32,871 nucleotides of DNA, taken from contig CAMVAI010000035.1 in the NCBI GenBank assembly GCA_947165435.1, positions 1 to 32,871 on the forward strand. The letters are read 5' to 3'. This document shows positions 25,044 through 32,845 of this stretch, piece by piece; within the stretch, counting starts at the first letter, position 1; every line of letters begins with the position of its first letter. The translations under genes were made by a program, and so were the position numbers. The stretch comes from an uncultured Prevotella sp. GTDB taxonomy: Bacteria > Bacteroidota > Bacteroidia > Bacteroidales > Bacteroidaceae. Under the pieces are notes generated by a model that made no database searches, was not told where the DNA came from, and saw only the letters and a list, made by a program, of their open reading frames with translations.

Positions 25044-25799
25044 TTAGGAAACTCCGGTGGTGAGTTTCTGTAGAAACGCCTCAGCGCGCAGCAGGTCGTC
25101 GGGGGTGTCGATGCCCACAGTCTCCACGTCCGTCTTGCCCACGCGGATGCGGTAGCCGTTCTCCAGCCACCGCAGCTGCTCCAGACTCTCGGCCAACTCC
25201 AGCGGCGACTGTGGCAGCTGCGTCACCTCGCGCAGCACCTCGCGGCGGTAGGCATACAGCCCCAAGTGCTTGAGGTAGGGAAAGTGCTCGAACCACCCGT
25301 CGCCTTCGGCACCGCGCACGAAGGGTATCACGGAGCGTGAAAAATAGAGCGCAAAGCCTTGTCGGTCGCACACTATCTTCGGCGAGTTGGGGTTCATGGC
25401 TGCCGCCGCGCTCTCGAAGCGCTTGCCCAGGGTGCCTATCTGTGTCTCCGGGTTGTCGAACAGCTGCATCAGCGTCTTGAGCTGCGATGCCTGTACGAAA
25501 GGTTCGTCGCCCTGTATGTTGATGATGACGTCAGCCTGCGTGCCGGTCTTCTCGGCGGCCTCCTCTATGCGGTCGGTGCCGCTCTTGTGGTCGCTGCGTG
25601 TCATCACGGCGCGTCCGCCGAACTGTTCCACGGTGCTGCGTATGCGCTCGTCGTCGGTGGCCACATACACCTCGTCTATCAGTGTCGAGGCCTGTTCGTA
25701 CACCCGTTGTATCACGGGCTTGCCGCCCAGCAGGGCCAGGGGCTTGCCCGGAAAGCGCGTTGAGGCGTAGCGGGCGGGAATGATAGCTGTGAATTTCAT
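25044..25799 (-). CDS. kdsB: 3-deoxy-manno-octulosonate cytidylyltransferase
   Basis: A 251-residue CMP-Kdo synthetase. The N-terminus MKFTAIIPARYASTRFPGKP is the family signature, followed by QRVYEQA, ATDDERI, MTRSDHKSGTDRIEEAAE and NIQGDEPFV. It activates Kdo with CTP for LPS inner-core assembly, the same pathway that the LptF/G permease serves. The ATG at 25797-25799 is chosen; three ATGs or other codons upstream are open but the conserved MKFTAIIPAR makes this one natural. The length is normal and no damage is seen. Confidence 0.94.
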   Translation of the reverse strand: MKFTAIIPARYASTRFPGKPLALLGGKPVIQRVYEQASTLIDEVYVATDDERIRSTVEQFGGRAVMTRSDHKSGTDRIEEAAEKTGTQADVIINIQGDEPFVQASQLKTLMQLFDNPETQIGTLGKRFESAAAAMNPNSPKIVCDRQGFALYFSRSVIPFVRGAEGDGWFEHFPYLKHLGLYAYRREVLREVTQLPQSPLELAESLEQLRWLENGYRIRVGKTDVETVGIDTPDDLLRAEAFLQKLTTGVS

Positions 25800-25841
25800 A
25801 TTTGACAACTTGTCCATACTTTCTTTGCTCATTTCAGACTG

Positions 25842-25849
25842 CAAAGTTA
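25842..25849 (-). promoter_or_regulatory. -7 element for kdsB
   Basis: Minus-strand TAACTTTG, about 42 bases before the kdsB ATG. No clear -33 box. Confidence 0.5.
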
Positions 25850-25996
25850 ACAAATAATGCTGAAATAGAAAAGGATTTTTGGATGATTAACGCAGTTCTC
25901 CCCATAAATAAGGCAATTCGAGGAAAATTGAGGAAAGTCCGCAAGGTGCCCCAGTAAATACTACGATATTCTGCTTAACCATTTTCGTTTATCCCA

Positions 25997-26125
25997 CTAT
26001 GCAAATTGTTCTTTTCTACTAACCTCCATACAGCGATAGAAGTTGTGATGCTGTTGGAATATCGCATCCGGATATTTCTTCAATATAGTGGCAGGCTTCT
26101 TCCGTTTAGACTCTACAATAATCAT
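25997..26125 (-). pseudogene. 42-residue remnant resembling the start of a NADAR-type antitoxin
   Basis: ATG at 26123-26125 overlaps the stop of the AlbA_2 gene (ATGA). The frame reads MIIVESKRKKPATILKKYPD, then AIFQQHHNFYRCMEVSRKEQ, ending FA and a TAG stop at 25997-25999. The first 23 residues resemble the start of Bacteroidota DUF6977 / DarT1-associated NADAR antitoxin proteins, normally far longer (from memory). After AIF the similarity appears to stop, so this is probably a truncated copy. It could instead be a genuine small coupled protein. Confidence 0.4.
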
Positions 26126-27534
26126 GGCTCTATCTTTTTTAGAACAACCCTACGTCCACCCCTGTCAGGACCGTCACGGCGTATAACCCCTTTCGATTGC
26201 AAAGTATTCAAATCGCGTCGAATGGTTCTGGCATCAACTCCCAATAAGGCAGCCAGCGTAGCGGACGTTTCTAGGACATTTTCTAGGACGTTTTCTAGGA
26301 CATTCCATTGCCCCGTCTCTACAAGCCTTTCAACGATTCTCCTCTGACGCTCAGTGAGTTGACTCGCAGAAATGCCGCCTATGTTTCCTAGGACATCTTG
26401 ATGTCCGTGATTCACATTTTTCCTCTTGAATGACACTCTTACACCACCACAGAAATTCTCAACTTCAGGCATGGGCAGTCCAGCACTCTCAAAGCCCTCA
26501 CGTATTTTCTTATAGCCGCGACCCCAAGCGTCGATGAAGCCCGCCTTGAAGAAAGCGTTGGCAATATTCTTGTTGCGGGGTCGTGATGAGTGTTGCCCTA
26601 AAAGTGTTTCAAGTGTGTAGCCGGCAGGCAGTTCGCCATCGTTCCACACGTCCACATGGTCGTTCCATACACGCATCTGAATATGGACACCTGTATAGTC
26701 CTTATGTATAATCGCATTATAGAGTATCTCTCGCAACGCCTCCTCAGGCACCTCCAGTTTCTCTATCCGATTCATCCCCTTAAATGTGATGGGCATAATC
26801 AGATATTTTGCCTTCAACAAGTCAACGACCCTATCTGCCATCTGAATGATGTTACCCTCTACGACATCCTGGAACATAAGGTCTGCCTCGTCAACGCCAA
26901 AACGCCCAATATGGAACCTCACGCTGGTGAAGTATCTCTGAGGTCTTTTGGCAAACAACAATAGTGCCGCATTTTTCAGTTTTCCATCTTCTGTAATGAG
27001 ATCCAGGTTCTGAAGCAGCATCTCGATAGGCATATTCCGCTCCTCGTTAGTGATACGTCCGTTCTCATAGCCCTTCCTTAAGAAATAGTCTATTGCCGCT
27101 TGGTCCAAATCGCCTATCGTCGCACTGTCATTGGGGATGTCATCCCATGAGCGCCCCATCTTCTTCAGAATAAACTGCTGAAGTGCAGGCCCACGTAGTT
27201 CCTGCATTGTACTGCCTGAGCGATAATAGTACTTCCCTTTGTAATTGATGGGGATGTTGCTGGGTTCTATCTCCACTTCTATATACTCCAGTCCATCCTG
27301 CTCATGCAGGTTCACATCCACCACAATACCCATTGTCGTGACAATCTTATTGGGGATGTCCTCCATCAGCCTGTCCACGTTGTCAAGGCCAATGATTTCA
27401 TGCTCATCATTCACCCCGAAGTACATCACCGCCCCCTGTGCATTTGCAAATCCGCAAATCCACGCCAGATATTTATCGTGCCAACTCTCCTTGTATTCCA
27501 CATTCTGGCACTCTTTTGGTTTCATCTTTGCCAT
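26122..27534 (-). CDS. AlbA_2 / ATPase / winged-helix protein (Schlafen-like)
   Basis: A protein of about 470 residues. Residues about 8-120 are an AlbA_2 (Schlafen-like DNA-binding) domain: QNVEYKESWHDKYLAWICGF, ANAQGAVMYFGVND. A middle part fits the HATPase_c_4-type domain (REILYNAIIHKDYTGVHIQM, VDVWNDGELPAGYT, AFFKAGFIDAWGRGYKKIRE). The C-terminus is a DeoR-like winged helix (TSATLAALLGVDARTIRRDL, SKGVIRRDGPDRGG). Such proteins are usually annotated as ATP-dependent DNA helicase-like or putative transcriptional regulators, often next to defence genes. The ATG at 27532-27534 is chosen since a -7 element lies 20 bases upstream; an earlier TTG overlaps abiH. A four-residue tandem repeat (NVLE three times) precedes the winged helix. 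Confidence 0.82.
   Translation of the reverse strand: MAKMKPKECQNVEYKESWHDKYLAWICGFANAQGAVMYFGVNDEHEIIGLDNVDRLMEDIPNKIVTTMGIVVDVNLHEQDGLEYIEVEIEPSNIPINYKGKYYYRSGSTMQELRGPALQQFILKKMGRSWDDIPNDSATIGDLDQAAIDYFLRKGYENGRITNEERNMPIEMLLQNLDLITEDGKLKNAALLLFAKRPQRYFTSVRFHIGRFGVDEADLMFQDVVEGNIIQMADRVVDLLKAKYLIMPITFKGMNRIEKLEVPEEALREILYNAIIHKDYTGVHIQMRVWNDHVDVWNDGELPAGYTLETLLGQHSSRPRNKNIANAFFKAGFIDAWGRGYKKIREGFESAGLPMPEVENFCGGVRVSFKRKNVNHGHQDVLGNIGGISASQLTERQRRIVERLVETGQWNVLENVLENVLETSATLAALLGVDARTIRRDLNTLQSKGVIRRDGPDRGGRRVVLKKIEP
26268..26303 (-). repeat. 12-bp tandem repeat x3 encoding NVLE-NVLE-NVLE
   Basis: TTTCTAGGACRT occurs three times end to end (26268-26279, 26280-26291, 26292-26303), in frame inside the AlbA_2-winged-helix gene. 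A single-copy relative (TTTCCTAGGACAT) lies about 100 bases on. Being a multiple of three, copy-number change would lengthen the linker without a frameshift. Confidence 0.8.
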
Positions 27535-27554
27535 ATCGTTAAATCTTTCAACTA

Positions 27555-27562
27555 CAAAGTTA
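27555..27562 (-). promoter_or_regulatory. -7 element for the AlbA_2 gene
   Basis: Minus-strand TAACTTTG, 20 bases before the ATG at 27534, in the gap after abiH. It suggests the gene can be expressed apart from the upstream operon. No -33 box seen. Confidence 0.45.
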
Positions 27563-27617
27563 ATACTTCTATTTAATTTCTCCTTATGATTGTGAGCAAT
27601 ATTGGGGAAGTTATATC

Positions 27618-28463
27618 TTACCAACTTTTAGGAGGAAGAATACTTTCTCTTCTTATCCCTATGCTCAACAATTGATTAGCCATCCTCTCATATTCTCCAT
27701 CTTTATAACAGTACAAAGTCCAATCTGCTTTATCAATATTTGAGTTAACTTTCACTATCATATTAATATAAGGAATATCTATGTCATTGAAGGAGAATCC
27801 CATTGATATGTAATGCTTAATATTAGAATATAGCCGAAAAAAGTCTTCTTTATGAAGAAATATTCTGTTGGTAACGTTTTTTGCTCCTTTTATTGCTTCT
27901 TTTCTTATATTTTCAGCGACATCCATTCTAAAAGGTTCTTTCCCTTCTTTGTATTTAAGATAATCAGCAAAAAGTTTTCTCTCATCAGAATCATGACCTA
28001 CCACAATATTATCAACATTTTTTATGGAATTGTGTATATGCCAAATGTTTTCATCCTTAACATGATAAGATTGTTCAAGGAGTAAGGTGTAATTAAAAGA
28101 AAAAAAGAGAGCGTTAGGATTAATACATAATGAGTTGTCTATTTGCACTAAACAATTCATATCTTTAATCCATTTCCCAAATAGGGGAGGAAGTGACCCA
28201 TTTAACAAATTACGCACTTTCATAAACCCCAACGCTTCGCCATTACGAGATTTAATTAGGTTTAGATAGTCAATGCAACCCAACATTTCTTCAAAGTTAC
28301 TCCACCACATATCCTTAGTTATAATATCCCCATATACATCGTTGAGTAAATTCCACAATCTGAAACTTTTTTTGACAAAGTTGTCACGAAAATCCGAATA
28401 TGCGGTCTTCAATCCATGATGAAGATCGAACCCATTTCCTATTATATATAAGGTATCTGTCAT
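27618..28463 (-). CDS. AbiH-family protein (abortive infection)
   Basis: A 281-residue protein with the AbiH signature at the N-terminus, TLYIIGNGFDLHHGLKTAYS, and the downstream LFFSFNYTLLLEQSYH and NIWHIHNSI motifs with a conserved GHDSDE. The family was defined by a lactococcal phage-resistance protein; the mechanism is unknown. It is AT-rich compared with the core genes, a sign of transfer. Its start is 28 bases downstream of the kinase gene, so the two are very probably cotranscribed. Length is near the family norm and all motifs are intact. A phage-defence role is family inference. Confidence 0.82.
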   Translation of the reverse strand: MTDTLYIIGNGFDLHHGLKTAYSDFRDNFVKKSFRLWNLLNDVYGDIITKDMWWSNFEEMLGCIDYLNLIKSRNGEALGFMKVRNLLNGSLPPLFGKWIKDMNCLVQIDNSLCINPNALFFSFNYTLLLEQSYHVKDENIWHIHNSIKNVDNIVVGHDSDERKLFADYLKYKEGKEPFRMDVAENIRKEAIKGAKNVTNRIFLHKEDFFRLYSNIKHYISMGFSFNDIDIPYINMIVKVNSNIDKADWTLYCYKDGEYERMANQLLSIGIRRESILPPKSW

Positions 28464-28491
28464 GCTTGTCTATAAAAATGAAAATCTATTA

Positions 28492-31209
28492 TTAAAAGGG
28501 AAGATCATCAGAAGCTATTTTATCTTCAATTCTTTGAAGTGCTTCTGCAGCCTTGCTGTGATTATGTTCTTTTGCTTTAGAATAATACTCCTTAGCTTTA
28601 TCAAGATCTCTTTCTAAGCCAATACCTTCTTCATAACATCTTGCTAATTGATACTCTGCAACACAGTCACCCCAACCAGCTCCTTTTTTAAATAACTCCG
28701 TAGCTTTTAAAACATCTTTCTGAACTTCTTGTCCATATTCATAAAAGAAGCCAAGTAGAGCATAAAAGCGACCTCGGCACGAAAGCGTAGCTCTCCATCC
28801 TGCATTTTCGAGTTCACTTAGTAACTCATAGGCTTTTTTGTAGTCTCGGGAAATGTACTTTCCTAATATATACTCGCTAGCAAGTTCTGCCATCGCTTCA
28901 TAATCTTTGTTCTCAGCAGAACGTTTTAACCAAATGGTATACTGTTCTTTATCTTTCTGGCCATTCCATCCATATTTGTAGCAACGTGCCAAATACCATT
29001 GTGCATCGGCATTGTTCTTTTCTGCGGCCTTTTTAATTAAGGAAAATCCATTTTGCTTTATGTCTTCTGAAACATTATTTAAAGGGAAGAGAAAACTTCC
29101 TAAGTTCCATGCAGATTCTGCGTCAGTTCTTTCATCTAAAAAGATATAGCATTTGTTCAATGCATCACAATCATCAAAAACATCATTTCCAAACTTTAAT
29201 ATCTTGTTACTACAAGTAATCGTTTCGAGAGTGGCACACTCTGCAAAAGCTTCATTCCCAATTTCGCATACAGTATCTGGAATAGTAAATGTTTTGAGAC
29301 GTTTTCCAGCGGGAAATTTTATAAGTTTGGTTACGCTTTTGTTATACAGAACACCATCTATAGAACAATAATATTCGTTTTCTTTGTCTACATTAAAAGA
29401 ATGTAATGCATTACAACCCGAAAATGCATTATCGGAAATAAAAGTGAGTTTCTTGGGAATATCAACAACAGTTAGTGATGTGCACCATTTAAATGCACCA
29501 GTTTGAATTGAGGAAAGCTCTGGGGAAAACTTTATGTCCTTAAGATTTTTGCAACTATTAAAAACGTCCTCAGGAATCTTCTTAACTTCACTTAAGTCTA
29601 TCGAAATAAGGGATTCACATCCCTTAAATGACGAATTATTTAATTCATTTATAGGTTTTTTTATATCAAATATAGCTGATTTACAACTATCAAAAGCAGC
29701 AGCTCCAAGATAAGAGACATTAAATAATATAATATGCTTGATATGATGATTATACTGTTTTCTACTTGACCAAAATGCATTACTACATATTTTCTTTGTT
29801 CTAAAATCGACCGAAATATCTGTAAACCAATAAATCATTCCATAAAGAACCTTAAAATCCGAAGAATAAAGGATGCCATCTTTGATTTGAAAATAAGGCG
29901 AGTTGCAATCCATCTTCTTGATATTAAAACAACCGCCCCACGGATTGTTCTCATAAATATATTGAACGGAAGTAGGTATATTACAATAGTCCATGTCATC
30001 ATTGTTAGCAAAGGCTCGGTCTCCGATTGCAATAACAGAATTGGGAAGTTTTATACTTTTTAGTTGTCTGTCCTGAAACGCTTGATCACAGATGGTTATA
30101 ACCCCTTCCCTTATCGTGTAATCTACGTTTTTGAGATTTTGTGATGCTTTCAAAACTTTCTTGCTGTCAAGGCTATACCTCACTCCAAATTCATCTTCCC
30201 AGTATAGCTTTAAGTCTTCTTCCGATGCTTTTGTACAAAAAATGTCGTATTCTCTTGGACACATAATTTCCTTAACACATTCATCAAAGAAAGCAATACT
30301 CAATTTGTTTTGAGATAATGTATGCAAATAAAGGGATAACAATTCTTGAAAATGTGGACTACTCATAAGAACTTCCTCACTAAACAACCAATGGTCGTAA
30401 AGCTTGAAAACTTCTTCTTCTGAAATAATACAATTATCACTATTCTGCTCTATTAATTCCGGTTTTAGAGAAAGAGCACACAAAGAAAGTGCAATTACTG
30501 ATATGGCATAATTGTCAACATCTTTGTTTAGCGTTTTGAAGTTTCTTGAAGGGTGCCTAAAGTTAGGTGTACCTGTGTACATTTTGTCCATTCCCTGCAT
30601 AGATGGAACAAACATACCATCATAATCTACAAGAACAAAAGTACCATCTGGCTTGATAATAATATTGTCAGGTTTAATGTCTCCATGGGCGAATGGCTGT
30701 TTAATAAGCCACTCAGCCATTCTAATAAAGTTTGATAGCAAACATCTTAATTCAAAAAGAGCTTTGTTTTCTTCCTCTTCCGTCCAGAAATAACTATTAA
30801 TACGAATGCTATTATAGATTGAGCTTAACATAGATGATAGAGTTTCTCCTTCAACCCAATCCATAATCAATATGGGAAATTCAGATTCATCAGATTGAGC
30901 TGTATCAACAAACAATTCTTTATCTATATATTTAACATGTAACAGATAAGGGGTGTCTGTTTTTTTCAATTCTTCAGATATTAGTTCATACGACTCTGCA
31001 CGTCCTTCTTGTTCCTTCAGGAAGCACTTCACGGCATGCAATTTCCCTGTCTGTTCATCCTTCATCTTGAACACAACAGCAAAGTTGCCACTCGTCATCA
31101 CTGGCTCCCCATCCTCATCCAACACTGGACGAAGGTTTTTCAACTCGTCAAAGTTGTCTTCTGCCGACCTGATGGCCTCTTTATATTCTGAAATCAACGG
31201 ATAATTCAT
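28492..31209 (-). CDS. Eukaryotic-like kinase with LRR_5 and Sel1 repeats
   Basis: A 905-residue, AT-rich gene. Residues about 30-300 are a protein-kinase fold: glycine loop SGNFAVVF (40-47), lysine K61 in HAVKCFL, catalytic loop HGDIKPDN (175-182), and VDYDG (194-198) in place of DFG. The activation-segment part TGTPNFRHPS follows. Residues about 350-680 are BspA-type leucine-rich repeats (AIGDRAFANN, ISDNAFSGCNALHSF, EIGNEAFAECATLETI). The rest is Sel1/TPR-like repeats (AQWYLARCYKYG, YQLARCYEEGIGLERDLDKA). No signal peptide, so cytoplasmic. Kinase plus two repeat types suggests sensing by the repeats and signalling by the kinase. It lies between an XRE regulator and abiH. Confidence 0.85.
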   Translation of the reverse strand: MNYPLISEYKEAIRSAEDNFDELKNLRPVLDEDGEPVMTSGNFAVVFKMKDEQTGKLHAVKCFLKEQEGRAESYELISEELKKTDTPYLLHVKYIDKELFVDTAQSDESEFPILIMDWVEGETLSSMLSSIYNSIRINSYFWTEEEENKALFELRCLLSNFIRMAEWLIKQPFAHGDIKPDNIIIKPDGTFVLVDYDGMFVPSMQGMDKMYTGTPNFRHPSRNFKTLNKDVDNYAISVIALSLCALSLKPELIEQNSDNCIISEEEVFKLYDHWLFSEEVLMSSPHFQELLSLYLHTLSQNKLSIAFFDECVKEIMCPREYDIFCTKASEEDLKLYWEDEFGVRYSLDSKKVLKASQNLKNVDYTIREGVITICDQAFQDRQLKSIKLPNSVIAIGDRAFANNDDMDYCNIPTSVQYIYENNPWGGCFNIKKMDCNSPYFQIKDGILYSSDFKVLYGMIYWFTDISVDFRTKKICSNAFWSSRKQYNHHIKHIILFNVSYLGAAAFDSCKSAIFDIKKPINELNNSSFKGCESLISIDLSEVKKIPEDVFNSCKNLKDIKFSPELSSIQTGAFKWCTSLTVVDIPKKLTFISDNAFSGCNALHSFNVDKENEYYCSIDGVLYNKSVTKLIKFPAGKRLKTFTIPDTVCEIGNEAFAECATLETITCSNKILKFGNDVFDDCDALNKCYIFLDERTDAESAWNLGSFLFPLNNVSEDIKQNGFSLIKKAAEKNNADAQWYLARCYKYGWNGQKDKEQYTIWLKRSAENKDYEAMAELASEYILGKYISRDYKKAYELLSELENAGWRATLSCRGRFYALLGFFYEYGQEVQKDVLKATELFKKGAGWGDCVAEYQLARCYEEGIGLERDLDKAKEYYSKAKEHNHSKAAEALQRIEDKIASDDLPF

Positions 31210-31228
31210 AAATTGTTGCTTTTTGTTG

Positions 31229-31236
31229 CAAAGGTA
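31229..31236 (-). promoter_or_regulatory. -7 element for the kinase gene
   Basis: Minus-strand TACCTTTG, 19 bases before the kinase ATG, within the 56-base gap after the XRE gene. No -33 box seen. Confidence 0.45.
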
Positions 31237-31265
31237 GCATTTATTTCTGATTTAATTCAGATTGC

Positions 31266-31526
31266 TTATTCCACAAGGCTTGCGGAAACTGGATGTTTGT
31301 TCTCTTGTGGCAAAAGATAGTTTTTCTTGTACTCACTAACCAACAGTTCTTTGATGTCTACATCTAACAGCTCAGCCATCTTCAACAGATTACTGATGTC
31401 GGGCTGTGACGAGTTAGTACACCACTTAGAAACAGTTGATGGTGTTACCCCCAACTGCTCTGACAACCACTTACTGGTACGCTTTTTCTCGACAAGCACC
31501 AATTTGATGCGATTAATATCTTCCAT
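31266..31526 (-). CDS. XRE-family (Cro/CI-type) transcriptional regulator
   Basis: An 86-residue protein. Residues about 5-62 are a complete helix-turn-helix of the XRE type: KRTSKWLSEQLGVTPSTVSK, W, then QPDISNLLKMAELLDVDIKE. A short basic tail follows. No partner domain is present, so it is a dimeric repressor or activator. It is the first gene of the minus-strand cassette and most likely controls the kinase-AbiH genes and itself. It has its own -7 element. Regulators of this size commonly accompany defence and toxin-antitoxin modules. Confidence 0.85.
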   Translation of the reverse strand: MEDINRIKLVLVEKKRTSKWLSEQLGVTPSTVSKWCTNSSQPDISNLLKMAELLDVDIKELLVSEYKKNYLLPQENKHPVSASLVE

Positions 31527-31619
31527 ATTTTAGGTTTTTATGCCACAATGCAGTAATATGCGAGAGCAATGAATATCTTTCATTTGATGGACACAGTTAG
31601 CATCGCGCCCTTATGAGTG

Positions 31620-31627
31620 CAAATATA
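31620..31627 (-). promoter_or_regulatory. -7 element for the XRE regulator
   Basis: Minus-strand TATATTTG about 94 bases before the XRE ATG. It is the likely start of the whole minus-strand cassette. The -33 box is unclear. Confidence 0.4.
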
Positions 31628-31848
31628 ATGAAATAATTTCAATTTATCACACTTCCCCTTTAGGACTTGCCTCAAATCACATCAGTTTTATGATTTTTTA
31701 TGGATTTTGCTTCTCCAAAAGCACATCATACATGCAAAAAACAGCAAAAATTGCCACTTATTGCTACAGACCATCATGTTTAGATACAAATCCCGTCAAG
31801 ACACTACGCTGGTGAAAATGTGATAGGAAAATTTTTGTAATTCCATTC

Positions 31849-31904
31849 AACCCTTCACGGTCGATGCTAATGGCTGACAGACAAGTAGTTAAGGTGAAGG
31901 GTTC
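31849..31904 (-). repeat. 56-bp hairpin element, copy 1
   Basis: Ends are AACCCTTCAC (31849-31858) and GTGAAGGGTT (31894-31903), perfect reverse complements. Read on the minus strand it aligns without gaps to copy 2 at 32387-32442, with about 39 of 56 bases identical; the first 32 bases match at 28 and the middle has drifted. A small dispersed palindromic element is likely. Confidence 0.7.
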
Positions 31905-32020
31905 TGTGTGCTGTGCTGCTGGGGCATTCTGCGCAGAGAAATCATCTGAGGCATAGGGGATACCGGTAGGCATATATGGGGTTAATAGCCTATTTCCAAC
32001 CACAGTAGGGAGACATCCCT

Positions 32021-32196
32021 ATTGCCGACGAACGTCAGCAACATTGCCGACGAACGTCAGCAGTATTGCCGACGAACGTCAGCAGTATTGCCGACGAACG
32101 TCAGCAGTATTGCCGACGAACGTCAGCAGTATTGCCGACGAACGTCAGCAGTATTGCCGACGAACGTCAGCAGTATTGCCGACGAACGTCGGCAAT
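32021..32196. repeat. Eight 22-bp tandem repeats, ATTGCCGACGAACGTCAGCAGT
   Basis: Eight contiguous units with no spacers: 32021, 32043, 32065, 32087, 32109, 32131, 32153 and 32175. Units 2-7 are identical; unit 1 ends AC. Unit 8 ends CGTCGGCAAT and is a perfect palindrome with 10-base arms around AA. Every unit carries the same GACG-AA-CGTC core, so each is a near palindrome. The period of 22 bases, two helical turns, is what arrayed binding sites or plasmid iterons look like. Confidence 0.9.
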
Positions 32197-32386
32197 ACCT
32201 CGAAATGCTGTTAAGCCAACATTCATAGTAATTAGATTCAAGCACCTCCTTTGTCGTCAGACAATTTCCGTGAGTCATTCAGGCTAAATTCCGGAGCATA
32301 TAGCAATCCATGTAATTCCCTGTCTCGCCCGCTCTCCCACGGCGTACTGAATAAAAAGAACTGATGCCACCAGCACTGCCGTTTCA

Positions 32387-32442
32387 GAACCCTTCACCAT
32401 AACTACTTTACCGTCAGCTTATTATGCGTAGTGTGAAGGGAT
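32387..32442 (+). repeat. 56-bp hairpin element, copy 2 (inverted to copy 1)
   Basis: Begins GAACCCTTCACC and ends GTGTGAAGGGAT, so its ends can pair (CCCTTCAC with GTGAAGGG). It is inverted relative to copy 1, and the two bracket the 22-bp repeat array. The stretch from 32387 to 32418 matches the reverse complement of 31873-31904 at 28 of 32 positions. Confidence 0.7.
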
Positions 32443-32539
32443 AAATGTTTTTTTATTTCTTAGTAACTGAACACTCCCATCTATTTTAAAACCACTAATT
32501 TCGCTAATATTCCTGTCGGTGGCCGCAGCCATGTTAAGC

Positions 32540-32845
32540 CTATGCTGCCATGCGTGGTGGCCTGTGAGAATAGGCCAGGCTGTAAAATCTGCGATATGTT
32601 CTAGCATAAAGGTCTAATCTTGACACCTTGTCCTTGTTGACCGATCCTAAGACAAGACCAGCCCCAACCAGTGCGCCACAGGTTCCTTCCATGTTTCCCA
32701 TACCACCACCAAAAGCTCCGGCAATACTCATGGCTTCATCTTCACTTATCCCTGCAATATCGGCATAAGTATGAAGGATGGCTTGGGCGCAGTTATGGCT
32801 ATTGCACCTTTTCTTCTCTGCTGCTATATGTTTTCTTGTTTCCAT
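32540..32845 (-). pseudogene. C_GCAxxG_C_C-family protein, apparently truncated
   Basis: A 101-residue frame begins METRKHIAAEKKRCNSHNCA and carries the family core GAFGGGMGNMEGTCGALVGA, followed by GLVLGS and DLYARTYRRF. Family members have a further C-terminal part of about 40 residues with additional cysteines, usually ending in a CPEFV-like segment. Here the sequence switches after RRF to an unrelated tail (YSLAYSHRPPRMAA) and stops. The break coincides with the repeat-rich region to the left, so insertion or rearrangement probably removed the end. The family is thought to bind redox cofactors or metal through its cysteines; the exact role is unknown. The 5' end is intact in the window. 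Confidence 0.65.

Larger units (their letters stand above)
31527..32539. other. About 1 kb of mainly non-coding repeat sequence
   Basis: No supported gene. It contains the XRE promoter, two inverted copies of a 56-bp hairpin element and eight 22-bp tandem repeats, listed separately. A minus-strand frame through 32422-32607 reads NISEISGFKI, reminiscent of widely scattered Prevotella repeat sequence; it is not called a gene. The remaining sequence is AT-rich and unstructured by eye. Confidence 0.55.

Noticed and set aside
31764..32003. 79-codon minus-strand frame
   Set aside because: It crosses the hairpin element and has no recognisable domain or promoter.
32021..32196. Possible CRISPR array
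   Set aside because: Units are contiguous with no spacers, and no cas gene is present.
32022..32287. Two overlapping frames through the 22-bp array that read MPTNVSSIADERQQYCRR repeatedly
   Set aside because: A 22-base period is not a multiple of three, so all three frames are cycled and stay open by chance; there is no start signal or non-repeat domain.
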